A DNA stretch of 64,000 nucleotides from JAMXLO01 sp963818775 (GCA_963818775.1 CAWFUF010000034.1:62001-126000); one strand, 5' to 3'; shown: positions 17,752 to 26,705, counted from the first letter of the stretch. Made by a program: numbers and translations. The notes: generated by a model from the sequence alone, not told the origin.

Positions 17752-18150
17752 TTATGCCGGGGTGAACATCGGGATCGGCGGCCCGCCTTCGCTCGGCACG
17801 AATTTCAGCTTCACCGCTTGGCCGATCTTCAACGTGGCAAGGTCGCAGTCCACGAGGTTGGTCATCATGGATGGGCCTTCCTCCAACGTGACGTAGCCGA
17901 TCGCATACGGCGTCGGAGCGCGCGTCATCACGCTGAACGTATAGATCTTGCCTTTCCCTGACGCCTCCACCCATTCGCAGTCGCCGAAGCAAAACGGGCA
18001 GATAGGACGAGGATACCAATGTGCCTTCCTGCACTTGGTGCAACGGCTCAGCAGGAATTTCCCTGCGGCGCAGCCGTCCCAGTACGGCTTGGTCTCCGGG
18101 TTGCTATCGGGCGTGCCGACGAACTCGATCTTGCGCTGAACATAGGCCAT
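17752..18150 (-). CDS. DUF35 OB-fold acyl-CoA-binding protein with Zn ribbon
   Basis: 132 residues from MAYVQRKIEFVGTPDSN. The rubredoxin-like zinc ribbon is C-x2-C-x10-C-x2-C (CTKC...CPFC), followed by an OB fold with YAIGYVTLEEGPSM. DUF35 proteins bind the acyl-CoA and complex with thiolase-fold partners. The start, 5 bp after the thiolase-like gene's stop, shows an operon and a two-subunit enzyme. A longer frame upstream would run through the thiolase gene in another frame and is rejected. Confidence 0.9.
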   Translation of the reverse strand: MAYVQRKIEFVGTPDSNPETKPYWDGCAAGKFLLSRCTKCRKAHWYPRPICPFCFGDCEWVEASGKGKIYTFSVMTRAPTPYAIGYVTLEEGPSMMTNLVDCDLATLKIGQAVKLKFVPSEGGPPIPMFTPA

Positions 18151-18155
18151 GTCGA

Positions 18156-19325
18156 TCACTCCCGCTCCAGAATGACAGTGCTGCCGCAATGCCGCGTGCC
18201 GAGCGATCCGCCCGTGCCGTGGGCGAGCGCCAGATCGCAATTCTTCACCTGCACCGCCGGATGTGCCTCTCCGCGCAACTGGCGCACGGCTTCGATGATC
18301 TTGGTAATGCCACCGCGGTTGGCCGGATGGTTGCTGCACAATCCGCCGCCGTCGGTGTTGAATGGCAGCTTGCCGACGCCTGAGATCAGATTGCCGTCGG
18401 AGACGAACTTTCCCCCCTGCCCTTTCTCGCAGAAGCCAAGGTCCTCAATCTGCATCAGCACCGTGATGGTGAAGCTGTCGTAGATCGACGCGTACTTGAT
18501 ATCTGATGGCTTGATGCCCGCCATTTCCCAAGCTGGCGGACCGGACCAACGGGCAGCGGAGTAGGTCAGGTCGATATCGCCACCTGCCTGGTGCTTCGGC
18601 GCCTCACCGACGCCGATCACCTTCACCAGCGGCCGCTTGAGGCTCTTGGCGATCTCCGGCTTGGTAACGATCAGCGCACCACCGCCATCGCTGATGACGC
18701 AACAGTCGAGCCGGTGCAGAGGCGAGGCAACCATCGGGGACTTCACCACATCCTCGACCGTCACCACGTCACGCAGCATGGCATGCGGGTTGTGCTGAGC
18801 GTGATGCGACGCAGCCACCTTGATCCAAGCGAGCTGCTCGCTCGTCGTGCCGTATTGGTACATGTGGCGCGTTGCACACATGGCGTACATATTCGCGGTG
18901 GCCGGGCCGTAGGGGAATTCGAACTGGACCTCGGGCTGCGCCGGACTGCCGGCCCGCGGAGCGGTCCCGGTGGCCATGCCCTCACTGCGCGGCCGGCCGG
19001 CCAGAGTGATCAGCGCGATGCTGCACCGACCGGCGGCAATCGATTCCAGCGCGTGGCCGACGGCGACCTGATACGATGAACCGCCCACATCGGTGGAATC
19101 GACGTGCCGACACTTCAGGTTCATGTAGTCCACCATCGACAACGGGCCGAGGCCGGGCGCGTCGCCGGCGCAGAAGTAGCCGTCCACGTCATCCTTGGTC
19201 AGGCCGGCGTCCTCCAGCGCCCCTTTGGCGCATTCGGCATGCAGCAACGTCACCGACTTGTCCGGTGCCTTCCTTGTCGGGTGCTCATATGCCCCGACGA
19301 TGTAGCCAGCTCCCTTCAAACTCAT
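18156..19325 (-). CDS. Thiolase-fold lipid-transfer/SCP-x-like protein, possible retro-aldolase subunit
   Basis: 389 residues of the thiolase superfamily, the partner of the DUF35 protein encoded just downstream. Where degradative thiolases carry the nucleophilic Cys after GGS, this protein has GGSSYQ (residues 81-86), so Ser replaces Cys. SNHPANRGG retains the conserved His, and TRHCGS the late Cys. YASIYDSFTITVLMQIEDLG resembles the Tyr-bearing region of Ltp2-type aldolases, which cleave beta-hydroxyacyl-CoA side chains with a DUF35 partner. A beta-ketoacyl thiolase reaction therefore looks unlikely, and a retro-aldol or other C-C bond reaction is inferred. Substrate unknown. Confidence 0.85.
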   Translation of the reverse strand: MSLKGAGYIVGAYEHPTRKAPDKSVTLLHAECAKGALEDAGLTKDDVDGYFCAGDAPGLGPLSMVDYMNLKCRHVDSTDVGGSSYQVAVGHALESIAAGRCSIALITLAGRPRSEGMATGTAPRAGSPAQPEVQFEFPYGPATANMYAMCATRHMYQYGTTSEQLAWIKVAASHHAQHNPHAMLRDVVTVEDVVKSPMVASPLHRLDCCVISDGGGALIVTKPEIAKSLKRPLVKVIGVGEAPKHQAGGDIDLTYSAARWSGPPAWEMAGIKPSDIKYASIYDSFTITVLMQIEDLGFCEKGQGGKFVSDGNLISGVGKLPFNTDGGGLCSNHPANRGGITKIIEAVRQLRGEAHPAVQVKNCDLALAHGTGGSLGTRHCGSTVILERE

Positions 19326-19420
19326 GCTTCACTCCCTTCGCGCCCTCGCTCGGTCCGGTTCGGACGGCGCGATTATACTGATCGGTATCTCGGGGGCCAG
19401 ACGGCGCAAATGGAGCAGAC

Positions 19421-20500
19421 ATGGGTGCAACGAACGAACACCGTATTCCTGTCCGGGGCTGGCTCCTGCCGCTTGTAGCGGTCGCGGCCGGATTCCTGCT
19501 GGGGAAGAATGGCAACTGGTCCGCCGGTGCGGCGCTTGCCGTGCTGCTGATCGGGTCAGTGATGGTTGCCGTCCACCACGCCGAGCTGGTCGCGCTCTGG
19601 CTGCGGGAACCTTACGGCACCCTGGTGCTGACGCTGGCCGTGACAATTATCGAACTGTCGCTGATCGTCTCTTTGATTCTGACCGGAAAATCCGATCCCG
19701 GGCTCGCCCGCGACGCGGTTCATGCGGTGGTCATGCTCGTGATCAACGGCCTTGCGGGCATTTGTATCGTGGCCGGAACGCTGCGTCACCGCGAGCAGGA
19801 ATTCCAGACGCTCGGGGCGAACGCATTCCTGGCAGTGCTGATGCCGATGGCAGTGCTGGTTCTGGTCATGCCCAACTACACGCTGGCCACGCCAGGTCCC
19901 TATTACTCCACGTGGCAACTGATCTTTGTCGGAACCGCCTGCCTTTCGCTCTACCTCGTGTTCCTGTTCGTGCAGACCGTGCGCCACCAGAATTACTTCG
20001 TGCCTTCGAACGCAATGGAGGTCGCGCTTCATGCCGCCCCTCAGGCGCGCATCGGTGCGATCAGCGCGGGATTGCTGGTGTTGTCGCTCGCCGCCGTCAT
20101 CTTGCTGGCCAAGCTGCTTGCGCCGTTCATCGAGCGGGGAATCGTGGCGGCCGGTGCTCCCTTCAAGCTCGCGGGCGTTCTGGTCGCTGCGATCGTGCTG
20201 ATGCCGGAGTTCTTCGCCGCATTGAAGGCGGCGCGGCGCAATCAGCTGCAGACCAGCATCAACCTGGCACTAGGAAGCGCGGTCGCTTGCATCGGGTTGA
20301 CCGTTCCGGCGGTAACGGTCATCGCGTTGTTTCTGGGCCAGCCACTTGCCCTCGGCATCGACAACGAATCGACTGTGCTGCTGGTGCTGTCGTTTCTGGT
20401 GGCCATGCTCACCTACGGTCAGGGGCGCACCAACCTGCTGTCTGGATTCGTCCACCTAGTCCTGCTCGCGGCCTATGTCTTCCTGATCTTCGCTCCCTGA
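19421..20500 (+). CDS. chaA: Ca2+/H+ antiporter (ChaA/CaCA family)
   Basis: 359 residues with about 11 hydrophobic segments. The two inverted alpha repeats of the cation antiporter family are visible: GTLVLTLAVTIIELSLI (around 68-84) and the C-terminal counterpart with MPEFFAALKAARRNQLQTS and INLALGSA. The acidic residue in each repeat is present (E in TIIE; E in MPEF). It exports Ca2+ (in some members Na+ or K+) in exchange for protons at the inner membrane. Divergent from the thiolase gene with a gap of about 95 bp. Confidence 0.9.
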   Translation: MGATNEHRIPVRGWLLPLVAVAAGFLLGKNGNWSAGAALAVLLIGSVMVAVHHAELVALWLREPYGTLVLTLAVTIIELSLIVSLILTGKSDPGLARDAVHAVVMLVINGLAGICIVAGTLRHREQEFQTLGANAFLAVLMPMAVLVLVMPNYTLATPGPYYSTWQLIFVGTACLSLYLVFLFVQTVRHQNYFVPSNAMEVALHAAPQARIGAISAGLLVLSLAAVILLAKLLAPFIERGIVAAGAPFKLAGVLVAAIVLMPEFFAALKAARRNQLQTSINLALGSAVACIGLTVPAVTVIALFLGQPLALGIDNESTVLLVLSFLVAMLTYGQGRTNLLSGFVHLVLLAAYVFLIFAP

Positions 20501-20660
20501 TGCAGGTATTGTCTTTGCAGCGCGCGTACGGCGGTGAGGTGAACAGCGTCTGGTTCAGGCTATCCTTGTGACGTAATTCACAGACTTGATTGTCCTGCTT
20601 TGGCTTCCTGTTCGGAAGAGTCGGCGGCATTCGTCGCCCGCAAAAAACGGGAGGTACAAT

Positions 20661-21137
20661 ATGTTGGAACGTGGCGGACTGCGCAGCGGTATCGCACTCG
20701 CAGCCTTGCTCCTGTCAGGAATCCCGAATTGGGGCGGACATGCTCAAGAGACCAATGCGGCGGTAAAGACAATTGAGGGCAGCGAGTCCGGCGTTCGCGC
20801 GGAGATCCTGAGTCTGAGGCGTACGGAGGGCGGTCTGCTCACATTGCGGATAGTCTACGAAAACGAATCCGGCGGAGAGGTCAAGAACACGGCCCTTCCG
20901 GGCAGTGGGAACGTCGAAAACTTCCAGTTGGTCGATTTCCCGAACAAGCGGAAATATAGCGTCCTGCGCACATCCGATGGTGCCTGTCTCTGCACCTCAC
21001 TGAACCCGTTCAATTCCTCCGAGCCCGGCAAGCGTATCCTGTGGGCCAAATTCACCGCCCCTCCTGAGTCGGTGACGCAGATTTCGCTTCTGATGCCTGA
21101 AGCAGAGCCGGTGGACGACGTCCCTATCAGCAAATAA
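20661..21137 (+). CDS. Secreted hypothetical protein, 158 aa
   Basis: ATG 20661 follows GGGAGG at 20650-20655. A signal peptide (LRSGIALAALLLSGIP...GHAQ) leads into a beta-rich domain with a single CLC motif (DGACLCTSL). The upstream-extended frame from 20586 lacks a ribosome site. The C-terminus MPEAEPVDDVPISK is charged. It resembles periplasmic proteins of unknown function; no specific family recognised. Stands alone between the antiporter and P450 genes. Confidence 0.7.
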   Translation: MLERGGLRSGIALAALLLSGIPNWGGHAQETNAAVKTIEGSESGVRAEILSLRRTEGGLLTLRIVYENESGGEVKNTALPGSGNVENFQLVDFPNKRKYSVLRTSDGACLCTSLNPFNSSEPGKRILWAKFTAPPESVTQISLLMPEAEPVDDVPISK

Positions 21138-21204
21138 CGGCGCGTTCGCCGCGGGCGGGTCCGTGACGCTTTCACACAGGCGATCGCCGCACTAGGTTCG
21201 CGCC

Positions 21205-22575
21205 ATGGACGCCGTGCAACCCGACGTGTTCATTCCGCCGCGTCCGGCGATGCCGGCCCAGGAACTCTCGTTCCTTCAGTTTCTGCGCGCCATTCGCACC
21301 AATGCTCTCGGGATGTGGACCGAGGCCGCGTATCAGGAGGACATGCTGGTCCGCCGGGTGCTCGGGCGCAGCACGATGCTGATCAACGCACCGGATGCGA
21401 TCCACCGCGTGCTGGTGGAGAACGCCGCGAACTACCGCCGATCGCCGGCTTCAATTCGTATCCTGCGGCCGATCATGGGCAATGGCCTGCTGCTCAGCTC
21501 GGGCGATGACTGGCGGCTGCAGCGGCGCACCATTGCTCCGGCGCTGTCGCCACGGACCTTGCCACTGTTGGCGCGCCATATCGTGGCGTGCGCCCAGGAG
21601 GCCATCGCGCTGCTCGCCGCGCAGACCAGCGAGCCGCTCAATCTGCTGGCGGCGATGCAGAATCTGGCCCTAGAGATAGCGGGGCGCTCGATGTTCTCAC
21701 TGGAGACACGGCAGTTCGGCCCGGCGATGCGCCGCCTGCTGACGGAGTTCGGCATGCGGTATGCGCGCCCGCATCTGTTCGACATGGTGCTGCCGCCGTC
21801 GATCCCGACGCTGCGCGACATTGGGCGTCGCCGGTTCCAGAGGCGCTGGATGGCGCTGATCGATGAGATCATGCGGGAGCGCATGTCAGCGCCTGCGACC
21901 GATGCGCCGCGCGATCTGTTCGATCTGCTGCTCGCCGCACGCGATCCGGAATCGGGCGAGGGTTTCTCGCACGACCAACTGCGCGATCAGATCGCTACTA
22001 TGATCCTGGCAGGACATGAGACGACGGCGGTGACGCTGTTCTGGTCACTGCTGCTGCTGGACGGCTCACGCGACGAGCAGCAGCGCGTTGCCGACGAGGT
22101 TCACGGCATCGAGATCACGCCGGACAACGCGATGGATGTGATGCCGCGTCTGGTCCGCACGCGCGCCGTGATCAGTGAGGCTTTGCGGCTGTATCCGCCA
22201 GGGTTCACCCTGGTACGCGAGGCGATCGGGCCGGATCGGGCCGGCACGATCGACATCGCGCGCGGTTCGGTGCTGATGATCGCGCCCTGGGTGCTGCACC
22301 GCCATCGTCATCTGTGGCGCGATCCAGACGCATTCGATCCGTCGCGCTTCCTGCCTGATATGCCTCCGCCACCGCGGTTCGCCTATCTGCCATTCGGCGC
22401 CGGCCCCCGTGTGTGCGTCGGCGCGCAGTTCGCACTCGCCGAGGCGACGCTGGTACTGGCGATGATGATCCAGGAATTCGAAGTGAGACTGGAAGATCCA
22501 GTGCCGGTATTGCCGGTGGCGATCGTGACGACACAGCCGAACCATCCCCCGATATTCCGGCTGACCGCTCGCTAG
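21205..22575 (+). CDS. Cytochrome P450
   Basis: 456 residues, a usual bacterial length. The I-helix oxygen-binding motif is AGHETTAVTLFW, the ExxR pair appears in SEALRLYPP, and the heme-binding loop is FGAGPRVCVGAQFALAEA with the Cys thiolate ligand. It carries out monooxygenation of an unknown substrate. The architecture (IAPALSPRTLP near the B/C helices, LREAIGPDRAG) is like the CYP102/CYP4-related soluble bacterial group. No ferredoxin or reductase gene is adjacent, so electrons must come from elsewhere. Stops 5 bp short of the convergent LysR gene. Confidence 0.93.
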   Translation: MDAVQPDVFIPPRPAMPAQELSFLQFLRAIRTNALGMWTEAAYQEDMLVRRVLGRSTMLINAPDAIHRVLVENAANYRRSPASIRILRPIMGNGLLLSSGDDWRLQRRTIAPALSPRTLPLLARHIVACAQEAIALLAAQTSEPLNLLAAMQNLALEIAGRSMFSLETRQFGPAMRRLLTEFGMRYARPHLFDMVLPPSIPTLRDIGRRRFQRRWMALIDEIMRERMSAPATDAPRDLFDLLLAARDPESGEGFSHDQLRDQIATMILAGHETTAVTLFWSLLLLDGSRDEQQRVADEVHGIEITPDNAMDVMPRLVRTRAVISEALRLYPPGFTLVREAIGPDRAGTIDIARGSVLMIAPWVLHRHRHLWRDPDAFDPSRFLPDMPPPPRFAYLPFGAGPRVCVGAQFALAEATLVLAMMIQEFEVRLEDPVPVLPVAIVTTQPNHPPIFRLTAR

Positions 22576-22580
22576 TCTAG

Positions 22581-23504
22581 CTACTCCGCCGCCACGCGGC
22601 CTGCGTCGGCCGCGAAGCTCTCCTCGATATGCGCTGCCAACGCGTCGGTCACCGGTTGGAGCGGACGCTTTGCCTTCAGCAGCAGGATGCCGAAGTCCGG
22701 TAGCCGTGGCAGGCCTTCCTCGGGCCGCATCGCCCGCAGCCCATCCGGCAGCCACGACAGCGTCGAAACAGTGACAGCAAGACCCGCCAACACAGGTGCG
22801 TGCGTGCCGATATGCGAAGCCGACGTGTAGGCGATCCGGTAGCGCCGACCGGCCTGCTCCAGCGCACGAACCGCGGCGCCGGCCCACTCGCAATCCTGCC
22901 CACGAGCAAGAAACGGTTTGCGGTCCGCAAGCGCCAGCGGCAGCGGGTCCTGCCGATGCGGCGCGTAGCGGTTCGAGGTCACCCAAACGAGCGGAGCTCG
23001 CCACAGCGGCACCGTCTGCCAGTCCCGCGGGTGATGCCCGTTCGAGATCAGCGTCAGATCCAGTTCGTTCGCCTTGATCCGGTGCATCAGTTCGGTGGAC
23101 GGCGAGCAGACCACGTCCACCTGCACCGCCGGATGCGTCTCGGCGAAGCGCTTCAGGATCGGCGGCAGATAGGCGAACGCATAGTCATCCGGCGAACCCA
23201 GCCTCACGGTGCCGGCGATCTCCGGCGTCCGGAAGGTGGTCAGCACCTCATCATTCAGGGCCAGGATCTGGCGGGCACGGGTCAACAGATAGTGACCGTG
23301 CGGCGTCAGGTCCACGGCGCCGCCCTTGCTGCGGCTGAGCACTGGCTGACCGAGCGCATCCTCCAGCCGTTTGACCTGCATGGAAATGGCCGACTGTGTC
23401 CGCCCAACCCTGACCGCCGCTTGAGTGAAGCTATGGCCCTCGGCGATCAGCACGAAGGCTCGCAGCAGGTCGGTATCCAGGGCATGGGGGAGCGCCATGG
23501 TCAT
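22581..23504 (-). CDS. LysR-family regulator
   Basis: 307 residues: winged HTH at 9-68 (DTDLLRAFVLIAEGHSFTQA, RTQSAISMQVKRLE) and a type-2 periplasmic-binding-like effector domain. It is divergent from a DUF1127 gene with an 87-bp gap, an arrangement often seen in alphaproteobacteria, so it may regulate that gene. It is convergent with the P450 gene. Confidence 0.9.
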   Translation of the reverse strand: MTMALPHALDTDLLRAFVLIAEGHSFTQAAVRVGRTQSAISMQVKRLEDALGQPVLSRSKGGAVDLTPHGHYLLTRARQILALNDEVLTTFRTPEIAGTVRLGSPDDYAFAYLPPILKRFAETHPAVQVDVVCSPSTELMHRIKANELDLTLISNGHHPRDWQTVPLWRAPLVWVTSNRYAPHRQDPLPLALADRKPFLARGQDCEWAGAAVRALEQAGRRYRIAYTSASHIGTHAPVLAGLAVTVSTLSWLPDGLRAMRPEEGLPRLPDFGILLLKAKRPLQPVTDALAAHIEESFAADAGRVAAE

Positions 23505-23591
23505 CAGCCTAATTCATCAGGCTTATCAAGGCAATTCGTTTTTCTGATTGCGCAGGCTGAGTCAGCATGCGGTGGAATGCAGGAGGCCGCG

Positions 23592-23810
23592 ATGTCCAAT
23601 CGACTGCTCTTTCACCAGCCCATCCGGGTGCGGCCGGACGCGCTGTTCAGGGCGCCGACCTTGTCCGCTCGGGCGGGGATCCGTGCGGCGTGGCAGCGCT
23701 ACCGGTCGCGCCAGCGCATTGCGGATCTCGACGGCCATCTGCTGAAGGATATTGGCGTCAGCTTCGCCGAAGCAGAGGCGGAGGCCAACAAGCCGTTCTG
23801 GCAAGAGTAG
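23592..23810 (+). CDS. DUF1127 protein, 72 aa
   Basis: Small Arg-rich protein with the DUF1127 C-terminal signature (W.RYRSRQRIADLDGHLLKDIGVSFAEAEAEA...PFW). A perfect AGGAGG lies 6 bases before ATG 23592, so translation should be strong; the long upstream frame is not real. DUF1127 proteins in alphaproteobacteria are linked to RNA turnover, stress and phosphate/carbon responses. The divergent LysR gene is the likely regulator. Confidence 0.88.
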   Translation: MSNRLLFHQPIRVRPDALFRAPTLSARAGIRAAWQRYRSRQRIADLDGHLLKDIGVSFAEAEAEANKPFWQE

Positions 23811-23863
23811 AGGGGTAATCCGCGTACCCGGGGTCCGAGGCAACGTTATGATACCGCGTTGAA

Positions 23864-24427
23864 ATGTCAGCACTCCATGCTGTCCGCATGGAACGGCGCG
23901 ACGACAGGCTCCACGCGAAAAAGCGGCAAATGGATTTCCTCATCCTGGAGGAATTGGCGTGCTCGCCGTCGTTCGGGCGGTGGTTCCTGGAGAAGACTGG
24001 GCATACCGGACCCGGAACGCTCGAACTGCTCCGTCTTCTGCAATCCGACAGCACCGATGATGGCGAAACCGACTTCTTGGTTGTGCACGCTACTGCCGCA
24101 GGAAGCAGGGCACTCCTGATCGACAACAAATTCGGCGCAGCGTTCGCTCAGCCCCGCCCGGAGCGCCAGCGCACTCGGGGACAGGCAGGCATAGCCAGCG
24201 GTTGTTGGCTTGAATTCGCCATCGTACTGACGGCTCCGCGTCATCTCCTGGCGGAGGCTGAGGGCGTGTTCGACTGCAAGGTCTCCTACGAGACGATCAG
24301 GCAGGCAATCGCGGCGCATGGTGACCCGGGGCGCATGGCGTGCAAGCTGAAGCTGCTGGACTGGGCGATTGCCCGGTCCAAAAAAACACCCCGCTCTTGC
24401 TGGCGGGGTGCGGACATTTCTCTCTAA
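23864..24427 (+). CDS. Truncated PD-(D/E)XK-like nuclease domain protein
   Basis: 187 residues. ETDFLVVHATAAGSRALLIDNKFGAAFAQPRPERQRTRG has the D...(D/E)-x-K spacing of the PD-(D/E)XK fold (D in ETD, D and K in LIDNK) and the following QxxR-like helix. Longer proteins of this type carry another ~150 residues with a helical C-terminus. Here the frame ends soon after LKLLDWAIARSKKTP, across a terminator hairpin, so the C-terminus is probably lost. Start choice (23864 or the ATG at 23888) is uncertain. Possibly a remnant of a defence-type nuclease; the family call is moderate. Confidence 0.5.
   Translation: MSALHAVRMERRDDRLHAKKRQMDFLILEELACSPSFGRWFLEKTGHTGPGTLELLRLLQSDSTDDGETDFLVVHATAAGSRALLIDNKFGAAFAQPRPERQRTRGQAGIASGCWLEFAIVLTAPRHLLAEAEGVFDCKVSYETIRQAIAAHGDPGRMACKLKLLDWAIARSKKTPRSCWRGADISL
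24380..24410 (-). terminator. Intrinsic terminator (leftward)
   Basis: On the minus strand, CACCCCGC/GCGGGGTG form a perfect 8-bp stem with an 8-base loop (24387-24410), followed by a run of seven T's (forward a's 24380-24386). It overlaps the tail of the truncated nuclease frame. It would end a leftward transcript starting within about 24420-24640, where no gene is seen. Confidence 0.75.
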
Positions 24428-24434
24428 ACTTGGC
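24412..24434 (+). repeat. Direct repeat copy 1
   Basis: GGACATTTCTCTCTAAACTTGGC is repeated with few changes at 24579-24602. The two copies lie next to the two terminator hairpins, about 145 bp apart, in non-coding DNA. On the minus strand each reads as a purine-rich, Shine-Dalgarno-like AGGGAGGAAA or AGAGAGAAA tract. Confidence 0.7.
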
Positions 24435-24578
24435 TTGTGGGGCGTCTGGTAATCGCCTCGCGCCGGGCTGTCCAGCCAATACGATGCTGCACTGCGAAAC
24501 CCCACTTGCATACGAACAACCGGCTTGCTAGGTTGTGCATCGCAGCAATGCAACGAGAGTTGCGCTGTCTGCTTTCTT

Positions 24579-24602
24579 GGACGTTTCCTCCCTAAACTTG
24601 GC
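24579..24602 (+). repeat. Direct repeat copy 2
   Basis: GGACGTTTCCTCCCTAAACTTGGC, the partner of 24412-24434. Its last bases begin the stem of the rightward terminator. Confidence 0.7.
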
Positions 24603-24628
24603 GGTGCCTCCGGGCACCGCCTTTTCTT
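24600..24628 (+). terminator. Intrinsic terminator (rightward)
   Basis: GGCGGTGCC tccg GGCACCGCC is a 9-bp perfect GC-rich stem with a tight four-base loop, followed by TTTTCTT. It ends a rightward transcript and faces the 3' end of the leftward sulfotransferase gene at 24645. Confidence 0.8.
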
Positions 24629-24644
24629 GTCGACAGTGGGCGGG

Positions 24645-25961
24645 TCAGACCGCGATCCCGAACCGCTCCGTGTAGCCACGGAACTTCTGTCGCTCGGTGT
24701 CGGTGTCGAGGCCGTGATCCTCGAAGCGGTAGTCTCGTGGGCCATAGCCGCCCTGTGGCCGCTCCCTGGCGTATTTCCCGACCGCAGCAGCCACGCCGGG
24801 CGCCAGCGGCAGCCCGAAATGCCGATACAACACCGCCACAGTGCCCACCGGGTCCGACACCAGCGCGTTGTGGTGGACGTGATGGATCGGCTCCGGAAGG
24901 CCAGCGTCGTCGCCGACCGCCACCATCTGCTGGGTGCCCTCCAGCCAGCGGGCGCTCTCCTGCCGGCCGATCTCGCGCGGGTCCAGCCGCCGGGTGAACG
25001 GCCGGCGCACCACCTCGGTGAGCTTCGCCACCGACAGCAGCACCTTCACGGGATTGCGATGCACGAACACGAGCCGCGCATCGGGATATTCGGTCCTGAT
25101 CGCATCCAGCGCGAACAGATGGTCGGGGCATTTTACCACCCAACGCCCGCCAGGCGCCTGGTGCTGCAAGTGTTGCAAAAAACGACGGTGGAATCGATAG
25201 GCCGACGCGTGGCTCGCCCGGTCCAGCCATTGCCGGTAGGTCGGGATCTGGTAGGTCGTGTCGAAACGCAGACTGCGGAAGACATGCGCGGTGATCTCGC
25301 TGCACTCCTGTGGAGAGGTGGCATCGAGCGGGTGCAGCGCACGGAACTCGGGGGCCAGCCGTTCGAAGGCACGCAACTGCCGCGCGACGCGCGCCGGCCG
25401 GGTATCACGCCCCTGGGCCGGCGGATAAGGATAGATCGTCTGCCAGACAAGCGGCGCCCGGTTGTCGGGATCGTTCAGCAACAGCCGGTGCAGGAAGGTG
25501 GTTCCGCTGCGCGGCAGGCCGGTGATGAAGATCGGCCGTTCAATCTGCTGCCGCTGAATGCCGGCATCGCGCGCTTCGGCGTCCTGGAAGCGCAGTAGAT
25601 TGGTCAGGAAGCGCAGAACATCCCACCGCGTCGCCATGCGTCCGACGAGACTGAGCGATGCCTCATCCATGCACGCGGAGAGCAGGCGGCGCAGTGGGTC
25701 AACGAACGAGGCGTCGCCAAAGTCGCTGAGCCCGCTGCGCCGGCGGGCGGCCGCCAGCAACGGCTCCGCCTCCAGCGGTCGCCGCAGCAACCCGAGCGTA
25801 TCCGCCACACCGTCAGCGAGGGAGAGAATCGAATCTTGCAGCAACAAACGCAGTCTCTCCTTGCGGCACGATAAGGGGCGCAAGCCAGGGCACAAGATCG
25901 TGACCCGCCGAAGGGCCGTCCCCCTGTGCATCCGGGTTTGGCGGTAACCCATTTGAACCAT
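24645..25961 (-). CDS. PAPS-dependent sulfotransferase family protein
   Basis: 438 residues as called from the first ATG. The conserved body starts near residue 35, so the true start may be internal. The PAPS 5'-phosphosulfate-binding loop is FITGLPRSGTTFLHRLL (about 145-161), and the 3'-phosphate-binding segment is RLVFVHRNPVKVLLSVAKL. Candidate acceptors are lipids, sugars or small alcohols; the large ~400-residue class to which it belongs has few known substrates. Flanked by the terminator at 24600-24628 and divergent from the HpnM-like gene. Confidence 0.85.
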   Translation of the reverse strand: MVQMGYRQTRMHRGTALRRVTILCPGLRPLSCRKERLRLLLQDSILSLADGVADTLGLLRRPLEAEPLLAAARRRSGLSDFGDASFVDPLRRLLSACMDEASLSLVGRMATRWDVLRFLTNLLRFQDAEARDAGIQRQQIERPIFITGLPRSGTTFLHRLLLNDPDNRAPLVWQTIYPYPPAQGRDTRPARVARQLRAFERLAPEFRALHPLDATSPQECSEITAHVFRSLRFDTTYQIPTYRQWLDRASHASAYRFHRRFLQHLQHQAPGGRWVVKCPDHLFALDAIRTEYPDARLVFVHRNPVKVLLSVAKLTEVVRRPFTRRLDPREIGRQESARWLEGTQQMVAVGDDAGLPEPIHHVHHNALVSDPVGTVAVLYRHFGLPLAPGVAAAVGKYARERPQGGYGPRDYRFEDHGLDTDTERQKFRGYTERFGIAV

Positions 25962-26066
25962 CTATGCGGCTAGCCTGACCGCAGTGTCGGTCCGGGGCGT
26001 GGACATCCGCTCCCGTAACCGGCGCTGCGGGCATTCTTCGCACAACGATCGGATGAGGAACATACC

Positions 26067-26705
26067 ATGTCGTTTGCCTTGATTGGCCGCCGGCCCTGGT
26101 TACGGGGGGCCTTGGCCACGGCCGGCATAGCGGTCGCGCTGCCGCGAGCGAAGGCCGATCCTGCGGCGGTAGCACCGATCCGGGAACTCTGCGACCACCT
26201 CCTTGACGTTATGCGGGCCGGCCAGGGCACGCCGTTCCCACAGCGGTTCGCAACGCTGGCCCCGGTGATTGACCGCACCTTCGATCTGCCTGCTATCCTG
26301 CAACTGTCGGTCGGTCCGTCCTGGTCCAGCCTGGCCCCAGATCAGCAGGCCAACCTGCTGACAGCGTTCCGCCGCTACACGGTGGCCAACTACGTCAACA
26401 GCTTCGACAATTACAAAGGCCAGCGCTTTGACGTGTCGCCGGACACCAAGAGCCTGCCGAACGGCGAGCAGCTGGCGCAGACGAAGATCATCTCGTCATC
26501 CGGCAATTCGCACGAACTGGATTACGTCATGCGCCGGGGGGGCAATGCCTGGAAGGCCGTGGATGTGCTGGCGGACGGCTCGATCAGTCGGGTCGCGGTG
26601 CAGCGCTCCGACTTCCGCCGGCTGGTCTCACGCGGGGGCGCCCAGGCGCTGATCGAGAGCCTGAACCAGAAGACGGCGGATCTTTCCGGCGGCGCTCTGA
26701 CTTAG
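26067..26705 (+). CDS. MlaC/Ttg2D-type periplasmic lipid-binding protein (HpnM-like)
   Basis: 212 residues with a TAT-like or Sec N-terminus (RRPWLRGALATAGIAVALPRAKA). The body follows the Tol_Tol_Ttg2 pattern: PFPQRFATLAPVIDRTFDLP, QLSVGPSWSSLAPDQQANLLTAF, YTVANYVNSFDNY, AWKAVDVLADGSISRVAVQRSDF. Members carry phospholipids or, in hopanoid producers, HpnM-type cargo between membranes. No mlaDEF or hpn genes are adjacent, so the partner system is unknown. No clear operon mate. Confidence 0.82.
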   Translation: MSFALIGRRPWLRGALATAGIAVALPRAKADPAAVAPIRELCDHLLDVMRAGQGTPFPQRFATLAPVIDRTFDLPAILQLSVGPSWSSLAPDQQANLLTAFRRYTVANYVNSFDNYKGQRFDVSPDTKSLPNGEQLAQTKIISSSGNSHELDYVMRRGGNAWKAVDVLADGSISRVAVQRSDFRRLVSRGGAQALIESLNQKTADLSGGALT

